A stretch of 64,000 bases of DNA, taken from Coniferiporia sulphurascens (taxonomy: Eukaryota; Basidiomycota; Agaricomycetes; Hymenochaetales; Hymenochaetaceae). Where the stretch lies: NCBI GenBank assembly GCA_002794785.1, contig NBBA01000010.1, forward strand, positions 1,612,001-1,676,000. The letters are read 5' to 3'. Below are positions 1 to 10,642 of this stretch, one piece after another. Position 1 is the stretch's first letter; each line of letters starts with the position of its first letter. Under the pieces are notes generated by a model, which was given only the letters and a program-made list of their open reading frames with translations, was not told the DNA's origin and made no database searches. A program made the position numbers and the translations under genes.

Positions 1-1121
1 GCGGCGCCTTACCTATCCGGCTCAACGAAGGCTCTTACTATACACATAGTGTCTGGTGGCCCGTCCGGCAGGCGCGCTTCTCGTTGAATTCACACCGGTC
101 ATTACTATGAGATTCTCCTATCTGACACAGTTTCCAAGAAGATGGAATCAGGCGCTGCTCGAGTGGAAGTTCATGCGCTACCCTATTGGCTCATGTCATA
201 CCTGGGGCCGCGCACCTCGAACGCCTACGATTTTTCCTAGGATTAGCGACACATGGCTACACTGCTCTGACCTTAGCGTGACACCGCGGCTTGTGTGGGA
301 CAAGCTACTATCGCGACTCGCACTTGATCACTATCGTTGCCTCGCTCAAATCATTTGGAAAAAATTAGCAGAGTCACTTGTCGATTAACCGGTGCTGGTG
401 TCCTCATCGTCACTGGCGCCTGGTAGCGTACGCGACATAACCAACATTTACAACGAGATTTGGTGCTGCACAAACTCTGTACTAATATATGGCAGCAACT
501 CACCACACTCGCTTCTGCCTGTATGACTGCGTACGGTGCTGGTGCCATCGCCGTCATCGATCTCTGTGCGGGTGGCATTGCCGTTGTTGTTGTTGTCAAT
601 GTCGATGGTGCACAAGTAGTTCCATTCTTTCGTTCAGCGTCTGCGTCTTGTACTTTATAATGGGAGAACATGAACTTGTTTCAGAGTAGGATCCCCCCTT
701 ATGTGCAGACTTTCGTCAGACGTACGCCGACTCCATTGGGTTCTCCATCAGCCACGGAAACTGCACAAATTCATTGGTGATGCCCTCTGTGAACGAGTAC
801 GAAAAGACCCGGCCAATCGTGCACAGTTGCGTTGTCGAAAGTGACCATTGTGTTTTCTAGGATTCGCTTTCCAAGATTTTTGTTTCGGCAAGACCGAGGT
901 GCATTCTAGCAGGGTAATAACCTTACTTTCATTGCAGTGGCACTCAAAGCGCAGCATAAACGAAGTGTAATGTGAGTGTTCATATTTGATGTTTGAATAC
1001 AGCACTATAAATCCTGCAGCCTAATATACAACCGTTTCCTCTATCATACCCTGGGTCATTGGACACGTCGTGGGTTATGCACCTCCGATATGCGGTGTTC
1101 CCAATACCTGCGGAAAACAAA
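1..1121. other. No gene assigned at left edge
   Basis: I see only short overlapping open frames on both strands here, none with a recognisable domain. The plus frame at about 460-660 gives an alanine/valine-rich hydrophobic stretch that could be a decayed membrane segment, but it has no convincing start and no partner exon. The part next to 1121 is the 3' flank of the farnesyltransferase alpha gene. Confidence 0.5.
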
Positions 1122-2305
1122 TCAGAGTCGAACTACAAGCCGGATTTGAAAAACGGCGTCGTACTTTTTTCGCGTAGTATCATAAGTGTCCGCAAGTGAT
1201 TTCCAGAGCTTTCGGAGATACGTCAGCAATGTGATTTAAAGTAAAGTGGAGTAGACAATGCGCACCGTGACGGCTTTTGGTATATCGTCGCCTCCGGCAG
1301 CTTCGTGTATATCAGCGAGGAACTCGATCGCAGCAGGGCATGGTAGGTTAGCTCCGGCTGATGGTCGGGGGTTCTCGAGATCGATGATGGACTCGTCAGT
1401 GTTCTCGCTGCCGGTGGACGGCGCAGGAACTGTGAACGGCATGATAAATTCTTCCAGCGACGCGAACGGGGTTTCGGAATGCTCGAGCACGCCGCGAAGA
1501 TAGTTCCACGCCGACGCGTTATTCGGCGCAAGCGCAATCTTCTCCTTCGCGAACACCAGCTCTCGTCGTACGACGCTTGCCCTGTCCTCATCGCCATTCC
1601 TCACCCCACTCGCGAACACGACGAAGAAGCGGTGATGCCACGCGGAGTTATTCCGGACGTCGTCCTCGAGCAAGCTCTCGACGTAGCGCAGCTCGCCCGT
1701 CCAGAGTGCGTCCTGGTTGAAGTGTGCGAGAACCCATTGGCGATACGACCATGTGTGGTAGTTCTTCGCGTCGGACTCGAGTGCACGTGCGATGAACGCG
1801 AGCTCGACGGTGGGGGAGGCGCCGAGCGCGCCCCGCTGGAGGAGCAGCCGCCGGTGGTGCCAGACTTGGTACGTCTTGAGGAACCTCTCAGCGAGCTCGT
1901 CCATGAGTTCGAGCTCGACGTCGAGGGGTGCATCGATGGCCAAAAGTGTTTGGTATCGGTATTGCCTAACCAATGATGGAGCAGGGTATATGCGCGTTAA
2001 TCACAGCTTAAATGAGGCGGCTAGATGCGCAGACGAACCACGCCGAGTAGTGGGCCGGATTGAGTCGAATGATGCTTTCTGTGAGCTCCAGCACGCGCTC
2101 GCTTTTCTCCCCGGACTTTACGATGGCGCGAAAGTAGTCTGTCACGTCCCTGTCTGTGTATTTCTTGTAGTGAGCATTGGGTTCTACAGTGCTATTTAGA
2201 GATACACTTGCAGGCTTCGGTGTAGAATATCGGTGCGACCGGGTTCGCGTTTGGGTCGTACTGCGGAATGGGCACGATGTCGGCCCACTCTGGACGGTCT
2301 CGGTA
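1122..2305 (-). CDS. RAM2: Protein farnesyltransferase/geranylgeranyltransferase type I alpha subunit
   Basis: This is the common alpha subunit of the cytosolic enzymes that attach farnesyl or geranylgeranyl groups to CaaX proteins such as Ras and Rho. The protein shows the tetratricopeptide-like prenyltransferase alpha (PPTA) repeats, each with a Trp core: [40 protein letters not shown] and [11 protein letters not shown] infer at least four exons. One intron at 1966-2038 joins SAW to QYRYQ. Another at 1209-1265 has a CTGAC branch site and joins the body to a last exon ending in [11 protein letters not shown], the usual C-terminus of the family. Between the N-terminal exon ([14 protein letters not shown]) and the exon with [13 protein letters not shown] lies a short intron near 2165-2210. 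The true start is unclear: the codon just before the conserved N-terminus is TAA, in frame with an ATG five codons upstream. The 5' boundary given is approximate. Confidence 0.88.
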
Positions 2306-2741
2306 AAGTTATGGCTCTGAGGACATGATGGTTGGCGAGAGATACTGCTGAGGCACTCTGTGTCATGCTATTGTTCGTGACTGCGCGTGATATCATAATG
2401 CACGCTTACGCGTTTTTTCCTCTTTCGGGAAAATAATTCCTCCTTTTCTCCTTCATGAATACATGTACTGTATGGACCGCCTTCCCTCCTCGATGATGCA
2501 CACAAAAACATTTTACACGTACGTGAAGGAACTTAAACTGGATATTATATACCCAGCGTGGCCCACTATGTTCTGCAGTCGTCGCAGTCGTTCCGAAAAA
2601 TCATTCCAAGCAAGCCTAAAGTAACTCGCATTACAAGACACAAATGTCATAAGAGAAATCAATACGAATGAAGTACAAAAAGCGCAGGTCCGTGTTCAGG
2701 TTGTACAGAGTGCATAGTATGTCGTCGGGTCATCGGTGGAA

Positions 2742-3858
2742 TCACATTACAAGACAATCATTTCGTTTCTTCATCCCCGCATACGGATCGTCCCCATCTC
2801 TAGGCCCCTCGCCATCCATTTTCGGGATTGCAGCGGTCTCTGCAACGCGGCCAACGTCCTCCGCTTCTGCGCGGTCCGCAGTTGTACTCTGCCGCTCGAG
2901 CTCCTCAGCGTCGATCTCCTCGATAGTCGCCTCGAGCCGTTCGTCTGCACCCGCTTGCACGTTTGCAGCTCGCTCACCCATGTCTTCTGGAACAAGCTCT
3001 GGAATTGCAGCGAGAATACGGCCAAGGCCGAGACGCGCGAGACGTAGCAGAGCGTCTGCGTGGGGGAGCCCACGCGAGCGCGCGAATTGTGCGACACCCG
3101 TGACGATGACTGGGTGCGCCAGCGCGCCGTCAAGGAGCACGATTGCATCTCGCCCGTGTCGCTGGAGGGATGCCTTGAGAGCTGGATCGTGTGCAAGCGC
3201 CCGCAGGTCTAGTGTCTTGCCTTTCCCTTTGCCCTTGCCCTTTCCGAGTTCGGATGAGGACAGTTGGCCGGTAAGTTTGTCAAGCGATGCGGTGACGACG
3301 AGAATCGCGTTCTCCCTGAATAAGGTCCCTATGAGCTCATTTTGTGATTGCGGGAAAGGAAAAAGGAAAATACCCGGCGGCTTTGACGACCTCTGCTGTC
3401 CGCTCTGCGATTTGCTTTCCGCCCCCGCTGCTACTCCTTAGCTTTTCGTCGACGATGACGACAACGTCGCGTCCGCTAGTTGCAACTAATTGGCGCACTT
3501 CTTCCGCAGAGTCTACAAGCTTCTTGCGCCCCTTATTGAACTGGGTGCCGACTTTGGTGCCTGGTGAGAGTGCTTCTCCCATGAGCCAGACGGGCGAGAG
3601 GCCGACCCATGTCTGCGCGTACGCAGAAAAGAAGCGGCGTGCGGTGCGTTTATTATCTTTTGACAACGTGCGCCCGAGAAACCGCGAACCCGAGGAAGGG
3701 CGCGGCTGTGGACTTGACGAGCCGTGCTTTTGAGACGCTGTGTCGGCCTTGGAGTCGGAGAACGCTCCGGGCACTACGGGAGATTCGGAAGATGGATTGC
3801 GGGAAGGCAAGGATGGCGGCTGAAGAGACTCCGTCGGCGCTGTTGGTGTCTTGTCCAT
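2742..3858 (-). CDS. Hypothetical protein, two exons (about 352 aa)
   Basis: Not recognised. Exon 1 (3858-3374) and exon 2 (3315-2742) join across a 58-nt GT-AG intron and give a continuous frame of 353 codons including the stop. The first 70 residues are rich in Ser, Pro and Thr and look disordered. A more conserved-looking middle follows (RFFSAYAQTWVGLSPVW, then VVVIVDEKLRSSSGG). The second half has hydrophobic beta-like segments (NAILVVVTASLDKL, DAIVLLDGALAHPVIV), a glycine-lysine run and an acidic, low-complexity C-terminus. The start at 3858 is the first ATG in frame. A further 5' exon is possible because an AG precedes the open frame at about 3890. The long plus-strand frame at 2668-3441 is its antisense shadow. 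Confidence 0.6.
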
Positions 3859-4244
3859 GGATGTCTTTATGGTGTTGCTCGTCGTCGTAACCTGCAAGAG
3901 GGGTGCGAGAGGCGTGCAGCTTGAATGCAGTCAAGTGTACAAGGGTCAATGACGTCACTAGGTGTAAAGTTTGCATACGTAAGAAATTATTCCCTTTATA
4001 TCCGAGTCTGGCGCGCGTCTAGTTGGACGCGACCATACTCGGGGCGCCCGTACAAGACTCGGCCGCCACAAACGACGTTGACGATGGCGAAAAGCAAGTG
4101 CGGCAATGCTCACTCCGGCGGCGCCAGCGCGTGGCAATCTGCTGAAGGGGGAGATATCGTCGCCAAGCTCAGTTGCAAACCTTAGAGTTGCGACTGGCGC
4201 CTGCTCATGAGCCTGGGCCACTGGCAGGGCGCTTGGTGCAGCGC

Positions 4245-4390
4245 CTACTTGTTTCGGGCCCAATGCATCTCGCACTCGTCGTGGAACGCATGCTGGTCTT
4301 CGTGCTCGCCGCAAACCCCGGGCTTGACGGGCCAGACATGCTGCTGATGGCGTCGCAGGGGTGCACTGTGCGTGCATGCAGCAGCTCTTC
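4245..4390 (-). CDS. Possible small His/Glu-rich protein, partial
   Basis: On the minus strand a frame ending with TAG at 4245 has strong G/C third positions, unlike the other two frames. It encodes a short segment with two cysteines spaced by twelve residues within GVCGEHEDQHAFHDECEMHW. This resembles a small metal-binding or disulphide-linked module, but I do not recognise the family. The N-terminus would need an exon further upstream. The overlapping frame at 4205-4477, which starts with a plausible ATG, could supply it only through a splice I could not place. Confidence 0.25.
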
Positions 4391-4499
4391 TGTCGCGATT
4401 ATTTTGCGGATAAACGTTGCAAAGCGCGTCTCAGTGAAATTGCGAATCCAATACAGGCGGCTGTCTGTTGCTTCCATGCTACTGTATATGAGCGTCTGA

Positions 4500-5621
4500 G
4501 GCGAAGGTCGAAACTTCGGTGAGAGTAAAGCGTATTTTTACTTACTTATTGAAAAAAAATGCTGATCTCCAAGATTTATTTGTTGGTCTAGTCACTTCTA
4601 GTTCTGTGTTCTGTATTGTGCGTATGTGCCACCGAGATCTACTATGGTACCTTACCCTCTAAATTTGTCCTGCAGTTACTAACACCGCAGGCTCCCAACT
4701 GGAGCTTCACCATTGGCTCCACCCAGCACTTTTTACAATTACGAATGATACCGAACGTCACTTCGACTTTTTATATTGGTACCGACTTCCAAGAGCTTTG
4801 GGTCGTTAATAAGTGTTCAGCTTCCAAAACTCTCTCCCTCAACATCGGATGCCGTTCCAGTGAACATCTCCTGCACCACCATCGTGCCCGGCAAAGATGG
4901 CAAGAACCCAACACTTGCGTTTCAGAGTCGGCTTCGGCTATTCATGGCTGAGAGAAAAAAATTGATCTCATGACCTGAGTCACTCGGCGCTCCCAATCAC
5001 GTTCGGACGATCGCATCCTTCCCATCAGTGGCGCGGGACCTCTCGCCGCCGGGTCGAACGGAAACCTTTCCAATAGATGAAGGCAATTCGGAAGGCGGGA
5101 GCGCTTTACGGCTGGGTGTCTCGTTTCGAACCTTTACTATGGATCCCCCAACTATCTTGGTGTGCTCAAATACGTGTTTCGAAAAGACAAAAGAACGGGC
5201 AGTCAGGATACCTATTACTGTGTCCGGCGGGAGATAATCCGATAAGTGGGCTCTAGCGTGGAACGACGCCACCAATTCCCTTGACCAGTCTTCTATGTAT
5301 TTTCCTCCGTCGTTCTTATCACAATTCTAACTGCGAAACTGCTCGTGCTCGGTCTCGGTCGAATAGTATATATATGCGACGAAACGAACCAGGCAAACCT
5401 GCGTGAAAGTGCTACAGGTTGGACACCTTTTGGTCTAGCGTCGCCGCTCCCGCTTCTTCTCGGTACTTCCGCAATTCCAGTCGGCATCTTCCCATCAACT
5501 GGCCCACCTGGTTCTTCCGCCTCACTGCCTGCTCTATCCGTTCACGTATAAGTATAAGACGGGTCGTCTTCCTGAAACGGTGCCCTCGCCGTCGCAAGTC
5601 CAATACCGGGTTGATTTCAAC
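4500..5621. other. No continuous gene; 5' flank of the DUF6534-type gene
   Basis: Several short frames look weakly coding. One is a plus-strand stretch near 4640-4970 with AVPVNISCTTIVPGKDGKN in one frame and related fragments in the others. They are broken by stops and frame changes. This may be a decayed secreted-protein gene. I cannot name it. Confidence 0.3.
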
Positions 5622-7701
5622 ATGGCTGACATTGATCTGTCCTCGACTTTCGGTGTAATCTACTGGGGTGTGTTTTTATCATGACTTTAATCTTGTGCCA
5701 ACTCTTCATCTAATGAACTGTTCCTCCGGCTTGGACTTCAAAGGCTTCGTGATCGCGACTGTGTATGATCGATCCTCGCACTATCCATACTGTTTCCAGA
5801 TTCTGACACTGCGCTCATTACCCTCAGTCTTCTGGGGACTTCCATCGTTCAAGGCTACTTTTTCTTTGTTAGCAGCAAGGATGTGTTCAAATTGAAGGCA
5901 TATGTAAGCCCTTTACTTTATATCGAAGCTTGCAATATATCTCACGCGCTGCATACAGATTGCGCTTATGTTGTGAGTTTTGCAATATTCGTGCACATTC
6001 AGCCCATGCTGCGTTGCTAACGGTTACCTGAAGGGCGCTTGTCTTTGCTACAACGGCCTTGTCGTCGGAATATCTTAATTACTATCTGGTGCGCCCTTTT
6101 CTCGATCCCCTAATCTGGGTTTGCCAAGCTGAGGCTCACTGATGATGGAATACAGATATTTGCCTTTGGAAATCCATTGGCGCTATTGTACATGACGAAG
6201 TGAGACTGAAATTGCCATCAGGAGTTTAAAAAAATATACTGACGCTTGTCCATGTCGTCCCCACTCCATAAAGGCCCTATATCGCTGAACACGTAATCAC
6301 CACCCTCATAATCTTTCTGTGAGTTATTTTGTCTCTGCGTCTCTATCTATCTTTTTTTATTTAAATCGGGAACATTTGACAGGACTCAGGTCTTTTACGC
6401 ATGGAGGGTATACGCTAGTCCAAGTGTGACTTTTACAATGACAGGAGGATTGCGTCTGCTAATCTAAGTCACTAGTGAAAAGACACCTTTGGATACCGAT
6501 TTCAATTGTAAGCATTAGACGACGTCCTGTCTTAACGCGACCGACCAGCATATCTTAGCTTGTCTTATCCGTTGTTTCCCTCGGCGCTGGCCTAGGTATA
6601 ACCAATTATTGATGTCGCGTGGCAAGCCCTAGATCTGATCAGGTCTGAATATCTTCCAGCTTTTGTCGGCAAGCTTTTCGTAGCCAACCATCCTGTAGCG
6701 AGTTCCCTTGGCAGAAATTTTCAGGTGTGCTATGTCTTAATCTATGTAAACCCGGCATTAACACACGAATGCTCTGGTACCCTTCACGAAAAAGATTTGC
6801 CTAAGTGTTGCCACCTCGTTCGCGGCGGCCTGTGATACCGTGTCCAGTGTGACATTTTGCTGCTTTCCGACGCAGCCCCGTCCGGCAAAGAAAGGGTATG
6901 CATACATACACTTTCTTTTTATGCTTTCCGAGCTTATAAATTCATGAAGTACACGCACTATTCTGAGCACCCCGCTCTTTTTCGCAATGAATTGCGGTGT
7001 CTTGGCCGCTGTGGTTCAGGTATGCCATCTGGTGCTGTTCCTGGCGTTCCCTGGGAAGATTTACTGGTATGCTACGGCCCGCACATGACATCTACCAACA
7101 CCTGATCGTCGCACTTGCTTCCGATTGTTGGTAGGGTACCGTTCCACCTATGTCTGAGCAAGCTCCATGTGAACACAATACGTGCGTTAACTTCAAATTA
7201 TATCTATTCTAAGCAAGAACACTGACCGTGCATCCGTAGTCGCAGTGTCAGAACCTCTTCCATCTTTTATATCCGTAGGATGAATATTCACTACTCTCTT
7301 GGTGATCTACAGGCTTAACTCGCGCGTGAATCTACGCGCAGAGGCAGAGGCGGCCCGTCTGCAGATCAACACGGACTTCATCTCGGTGACTACGGCTTCG
7401 CCGGTCACGCCTTCGCAAAGGTACGGTCCGCGCATAAAGTCGGACGGGTCTGCTGGTCCCGACTCTTTGGATGAGCAGGTAGGTGGTGTGCTCATTGTTT
7501 TGGTGGACAAGTGACCTGAGTTACTAATTACGTTCTCTTGCCTCACAGAAACGCATGAGCATAGGGTTTCATTTCTCCCGTATGCATGAGCGTATCGCGG
7601 AAGAGGATTGCCTTGATTCGGAGGCCGACCTGAGCATCCAAGGAAGGGCATTCGTCAATAAACTCGCGCATGGGGAGATAGAACCGATCACCTTTGCTTG
7701 A
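5622..7701 (+). CDS. DUF6534-type seven-transmembrane protein
   Basis: This is a multi-spanning membrane protein of a large basidiomycete-expanded family of unknown function. The open frames are tiny because the gene has about a dozen exons. I reconstruct: MADIDLSSTFGVIYW, then after an intron DTALITLSLLGTSIVQGYFFF; IALMLALVFATTALSSEYL; IFAFGNPLALLYM; YIAEHVITTLIIFLTQVFY then AWRVYA; HLWIPISI; LVLSVVSLGAGL; ICLSVATSFAAACDTVSS; FFAMNCGVLAAVVQVCHLVL; and the family's LNSR box (LNSRVNLRAEAEAARLQ). The last exon begins after an intron ending at about 7548 and stops at 7701. Order and content match the family (membrane segments, then the short LNSR box and a soluble tail). Between GKIYWYATA and IYQHLIVALA the frame slips by one base near 7075-7085, so the copy may be damaged or one splice is misjudged. 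Start: ATG at 5622. Confidence 0.72.
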
Positions 7702-8432
7702 GCACATTCCCATTTCGGCTGCACCCCCTAAGTGGCTTCCCTTCCTCCTCCCCCTTTACCTTCTCATTTACTTGAAGCTGGTTTTTTTTGTCGTTTTGAA
7801 ACTGTAGAGCAAGCTGTACTCGTGTTGTAAGTAGATTATAATGTGGTTTTAATAGGCATGTCAGTTCCCTCCTCGAAAAAGGAATATAGGAACGTACTGT
7901 AATTACCGATAGCTATTGTCGACACTCCGTGGGAGCAGGAATTCTGAGATACATCAATTTGAACACGACCTTGCGTGTATATGCCAACCATATCTGTGTG
8001 TTGTATAGATTAGTGGGATGAGCGGCTACATGCACACCGGAGAAAGTACTCGGAGAGACGGCGTTCAGGCCAGGCTCACACGAACTCGCCGTCGTCGTCA
8101 AAAGGCCATCGGATGCGACGGTAAGAAGCAGCCCCTCGTTCTGCCTTGTACGACAATATGTTTTCTAATTAGTATGTATATCTATAAGGTCTCACTGGCA
8201 AGCTAAAATTTACATCTACTAGTAACTAACACCTCGTTTTACATACAGTATACATCCGACGATTCAAAAGGAGAATACAGAGAGGAATTATGGAGAGAGA
8301 AAAGGCCTCAAATCAAATCAAAGCAGTACCAGTACAATACCATGATCTCGCAAGACAGAGGCAGAAACCCTGAGAGAGAGAGAAAAAGCAATACAATACA
8401 CCCCATCAAGCTCAATCGACGGAACGGAATTC
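7702..8432. other. Intergenic, convergent 3' flanks
   Basis: This lies between the stop of the DUF6534-type gene and the stop of the terpene synthase, so it holds two 3' untranslated regions. It is AT-rich with a short GA-repeat stretch near 8370-8385. No coding signal. Confidence 0.6.
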
Positions 8433-9677
8433 TCAAAAATCATGGGGCATCATACACGTCCATGGCCCCAACTTAGCCAGGAAATCCCCCCGCGTGCTTT
8501 GGGGCGATTCCACCAGCCTTACGATCCGCGTTTTCCGCACACCTACACCTTCTCCGCCGAAATAGCGTGCGCTCTCGAAGCTCCAGTGGAGGCTCCCGAC
8601 GATCCAGTCTTCCAGCCCTCGCACGTACATGGCGACGTCGCGGTCCACGCATCCGCCTTGATCGAAGGAGGGCAGTCGCCGTTTTGCGGCGAGGAAGCGC
8701 GCGATAGACGCGGAGCAGAGCTCGCCGACGTAGTCGACGGCGTCTTGTAGAGATAACCCTAGTGTGAGCATCGAGATGGAAATCATGTTGTGTGTGTCGT
8801 CACGCGCGTTTTCGACTTTGAACGAGAAGATGTCCTGTGGTGAGGGGATGAATAGCGTGAGTGAACAGAAGTTCTCGGATGAAACGGATTTGAAACAAGA
8901 CAAAAAATGATATCTTACATTCGACCACGAAACGAGATCGTTTGTAGCTTCCCCCAGCGTTTCGATAGCCTCGTGTCCCATGACCGCGTCTGGAATATCG
9001 AGCCCGTTCGCATACTCTATGAGCACCCAACACGGTTTGCATCCGCTCGTGTCTCGCCGCTGAGAAATGTAGGATTTGAGATCCGGTACGACACCGGCGC
9101 GACGGTCGAAAGCCTGCTGAGAGACTGCTCGAAAGAATAGTTCAAAGGTGCTAATGAACCGGGCCTTCGTTCCTGCTGAAGCGAACGGAATAATCCTATT
9201 CCATATACTAGAATTTTGGATAAGAATAGGAACGCAGGAGTCGATACTAAGGTTGGATACCGTTACATACCTCCTGGCCATCCTCCCCACCCTCGTCCCC
9301 GAGTCAAACGTAGGGTCGCACATGGAACCGATGACTACTTTCCGGGTGCTCAGTGCCCCACGTTTGTCCATCTCGTCCGAAAGGTCATCCAAGTGGAACA
9401 AGAAGCTCAAGAAATCGCAACATGTGCGGAGCTCATACGCCGGGGCGTCGGGGTACGTCATCGCTGCGAGCAGGCCGCATTTAAGTCCTCTTAAGATAAC
9501 TTGCTTCTTAACCCCAAGGCCACCTTGTGCAGAGAGCCATGCGTCCGATTGAACGCCCGCTTTTTCGCCGTCCGGATTTAGGTGTAGTGTAAATGGACAG
9601 TCTGATATGAGGTCGGGGATGACAAGCCTAGTCCTTTTTGAAGGGAAGTTCATTGACTTCGAGTGGCGCACTGGCAT
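8433..9677 (-). CDS. Sesquiterpene synthase (class I terpene cyclase)
   Basis: It converts a prenyl diphosphate, most likely farnesyl diphosphate, to a cyclic sesquiterpene in the cytosol. The aspartate-rich metal-binding motif is DDLSDEMD, about 90 residues in. The second metal motif (NSE) is NDIFSFKVE, formed only after splicing. RDDTHN follows it, and the diphosphate-sensing Arg-Tyr pair is in SARYFG near the C-terminus. Two introns are inferred: 9196-9270 (75 nt) and 8835-8918 (84 nt). Removing them leaves 361 residues, a normal length for fungal sesquiterpene synthases. Both introns are multiples of three and contain no stop, so the unspliced frame reads as one 414-residue ORF. The ATG at 9677 precedes the conserved N-terminal segment (VIPDLISDCPF) by about 18 residues. 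No P450 or other tailoring gene is adjacent, so the product cannot be guessed. Confidence 0.93.
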   Translation of the reverse strand: MPVRHSKSMNFPSKRTRLVIPDLISDCPFTLHLNPDGEKAGVQSDAWLSAQGGLGVKKQVILRGLKCGLLAAMTYPDAPAYELRTCCDFLSFLFHLDDLSDEMDKRGALSTRKVVIGSMCDPTFDSGTRVGRMARRYVTVSNLSIDSCVPILIQNSSIWNRIIPFASAGTKARFISTFELFFRAVSQQAFDRRAGVVPDLKSYISQRRDTSGCKPCWVLIEYANGLDIPDAVMGHEAIETLGEATNDLVSWSNVRYHFLSCFKSVSSENFCSLTLFIPSPQDIFSFKVENARDDTHNMISISMLTLGLSLQDAVDYVGELCSASIARFLAAKRRLPSFDQGGCVDRDVAMYVRGLEDWIVGSLHWSFESARYFGGEGVGVRKTRIVRLVESPQSTRGDFLAKLGPWTCMMPHDF

Positions 9678-10642
9678 ATTTCAAAGACAATACTTCAAGT
9701 GAGAGGCCTATGGCAGAGTTCCTGAGGTAGGGCCCGCGAGATGGAGGATATGAAGCGCAGGAAATCCGAGCCGTGGATACCGCACATTTATAGGCTGTAG
9801 TCCAGGTAGCCCTTGAGACTCCACGCAGGAGTTGCCAGTGACATATTTATCGCCGGGTCCTCGTTGCGACGCGGCCTTGCCTAGTTTGACTGTCGGCCGC
9901 TGCAGTGCTGTAGCTTCAATTGATTTGACACTGACAGAGTAGACCACCCCGAAATGGATGAAAGAGTTTTACGCCGGGATGATTGACGGCGGACCCAAGA
10001 ATATTAATAGACGGACGAGGCTTAAAGTTTCTTTTACGCGCGGGTGCTTCTAGGTTGAGGCGGCTTTTTGAAATGCAGACAGGAGTTTGCATGTCTAAAC
10101 TGAGAATTGAGGCGTTGAAGGCGATTCCGAGTCTGCGTGAGCGGAATGCGGGCCCGAAGAGGCCACCTGCAGCCTGCTTCTTGGGCTTTGTGGCACTCAA
10201 TACATCTGAAGGAGGCAGTCACAGACAGCGTGTCGGCGAGCGTTCTTGGTAGGCATGTTGAATGGACTCTTCATAGGACAGACGACGAGTACATATCATG
10301 ATGTGGCGGACCGTAGCAGAGGTTGAAGTCTAAGTCCGAACACTAGTACTAAGCTTTAAACGATGCTGGATACTCCGCCGCCGGATTGCCGAATTAGGCA
10401 GGACAGCGAGTCGGACTTCGCTGGTCAGGGACACCGAACATTCCATTTTTCGAGCTCACACATCGTTCTACAAAAAGCCAACGCGTCTAATAAGTTACGT
10501 CTCTGTCTATCATAGCACTTCTCGACAGATACAATGAGTGGAGGTACATGTTCAAGTGATAGCGTTTGAGCGCGCAATTCCTAGCCTACATCCGACGATT
10601 CAACAGTTTCGTACAGTATGTTCTCGTGTCTCGTCGCCATAT
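9678..10642. other. Intergenic, terpene synthase promoter side
   Basis: It holds the 5' flank of the terpene synthase and the 3' flank of the HET-C gene. Short open frames on both strands at 9708-10252 have no recognisable content and no consistent codon bias. Confidence 0.5.

Noticed and set aside
2668..3441. Plus-strand frame of 257 codons
   Set aside because: It is Ser/Arg-rich and antisense to the two-exon gene at 2,742-3,858, whose spliced frame is coherent.
8433..9677. Terpene synthase as a single uninterrupted 414-residue protein
   Set aside because: The extra 25- and 28-residue segments have GTATGT/GTAAGA and TAG/CAG borders and break conserved motifs. Removing them restores the family sequence.
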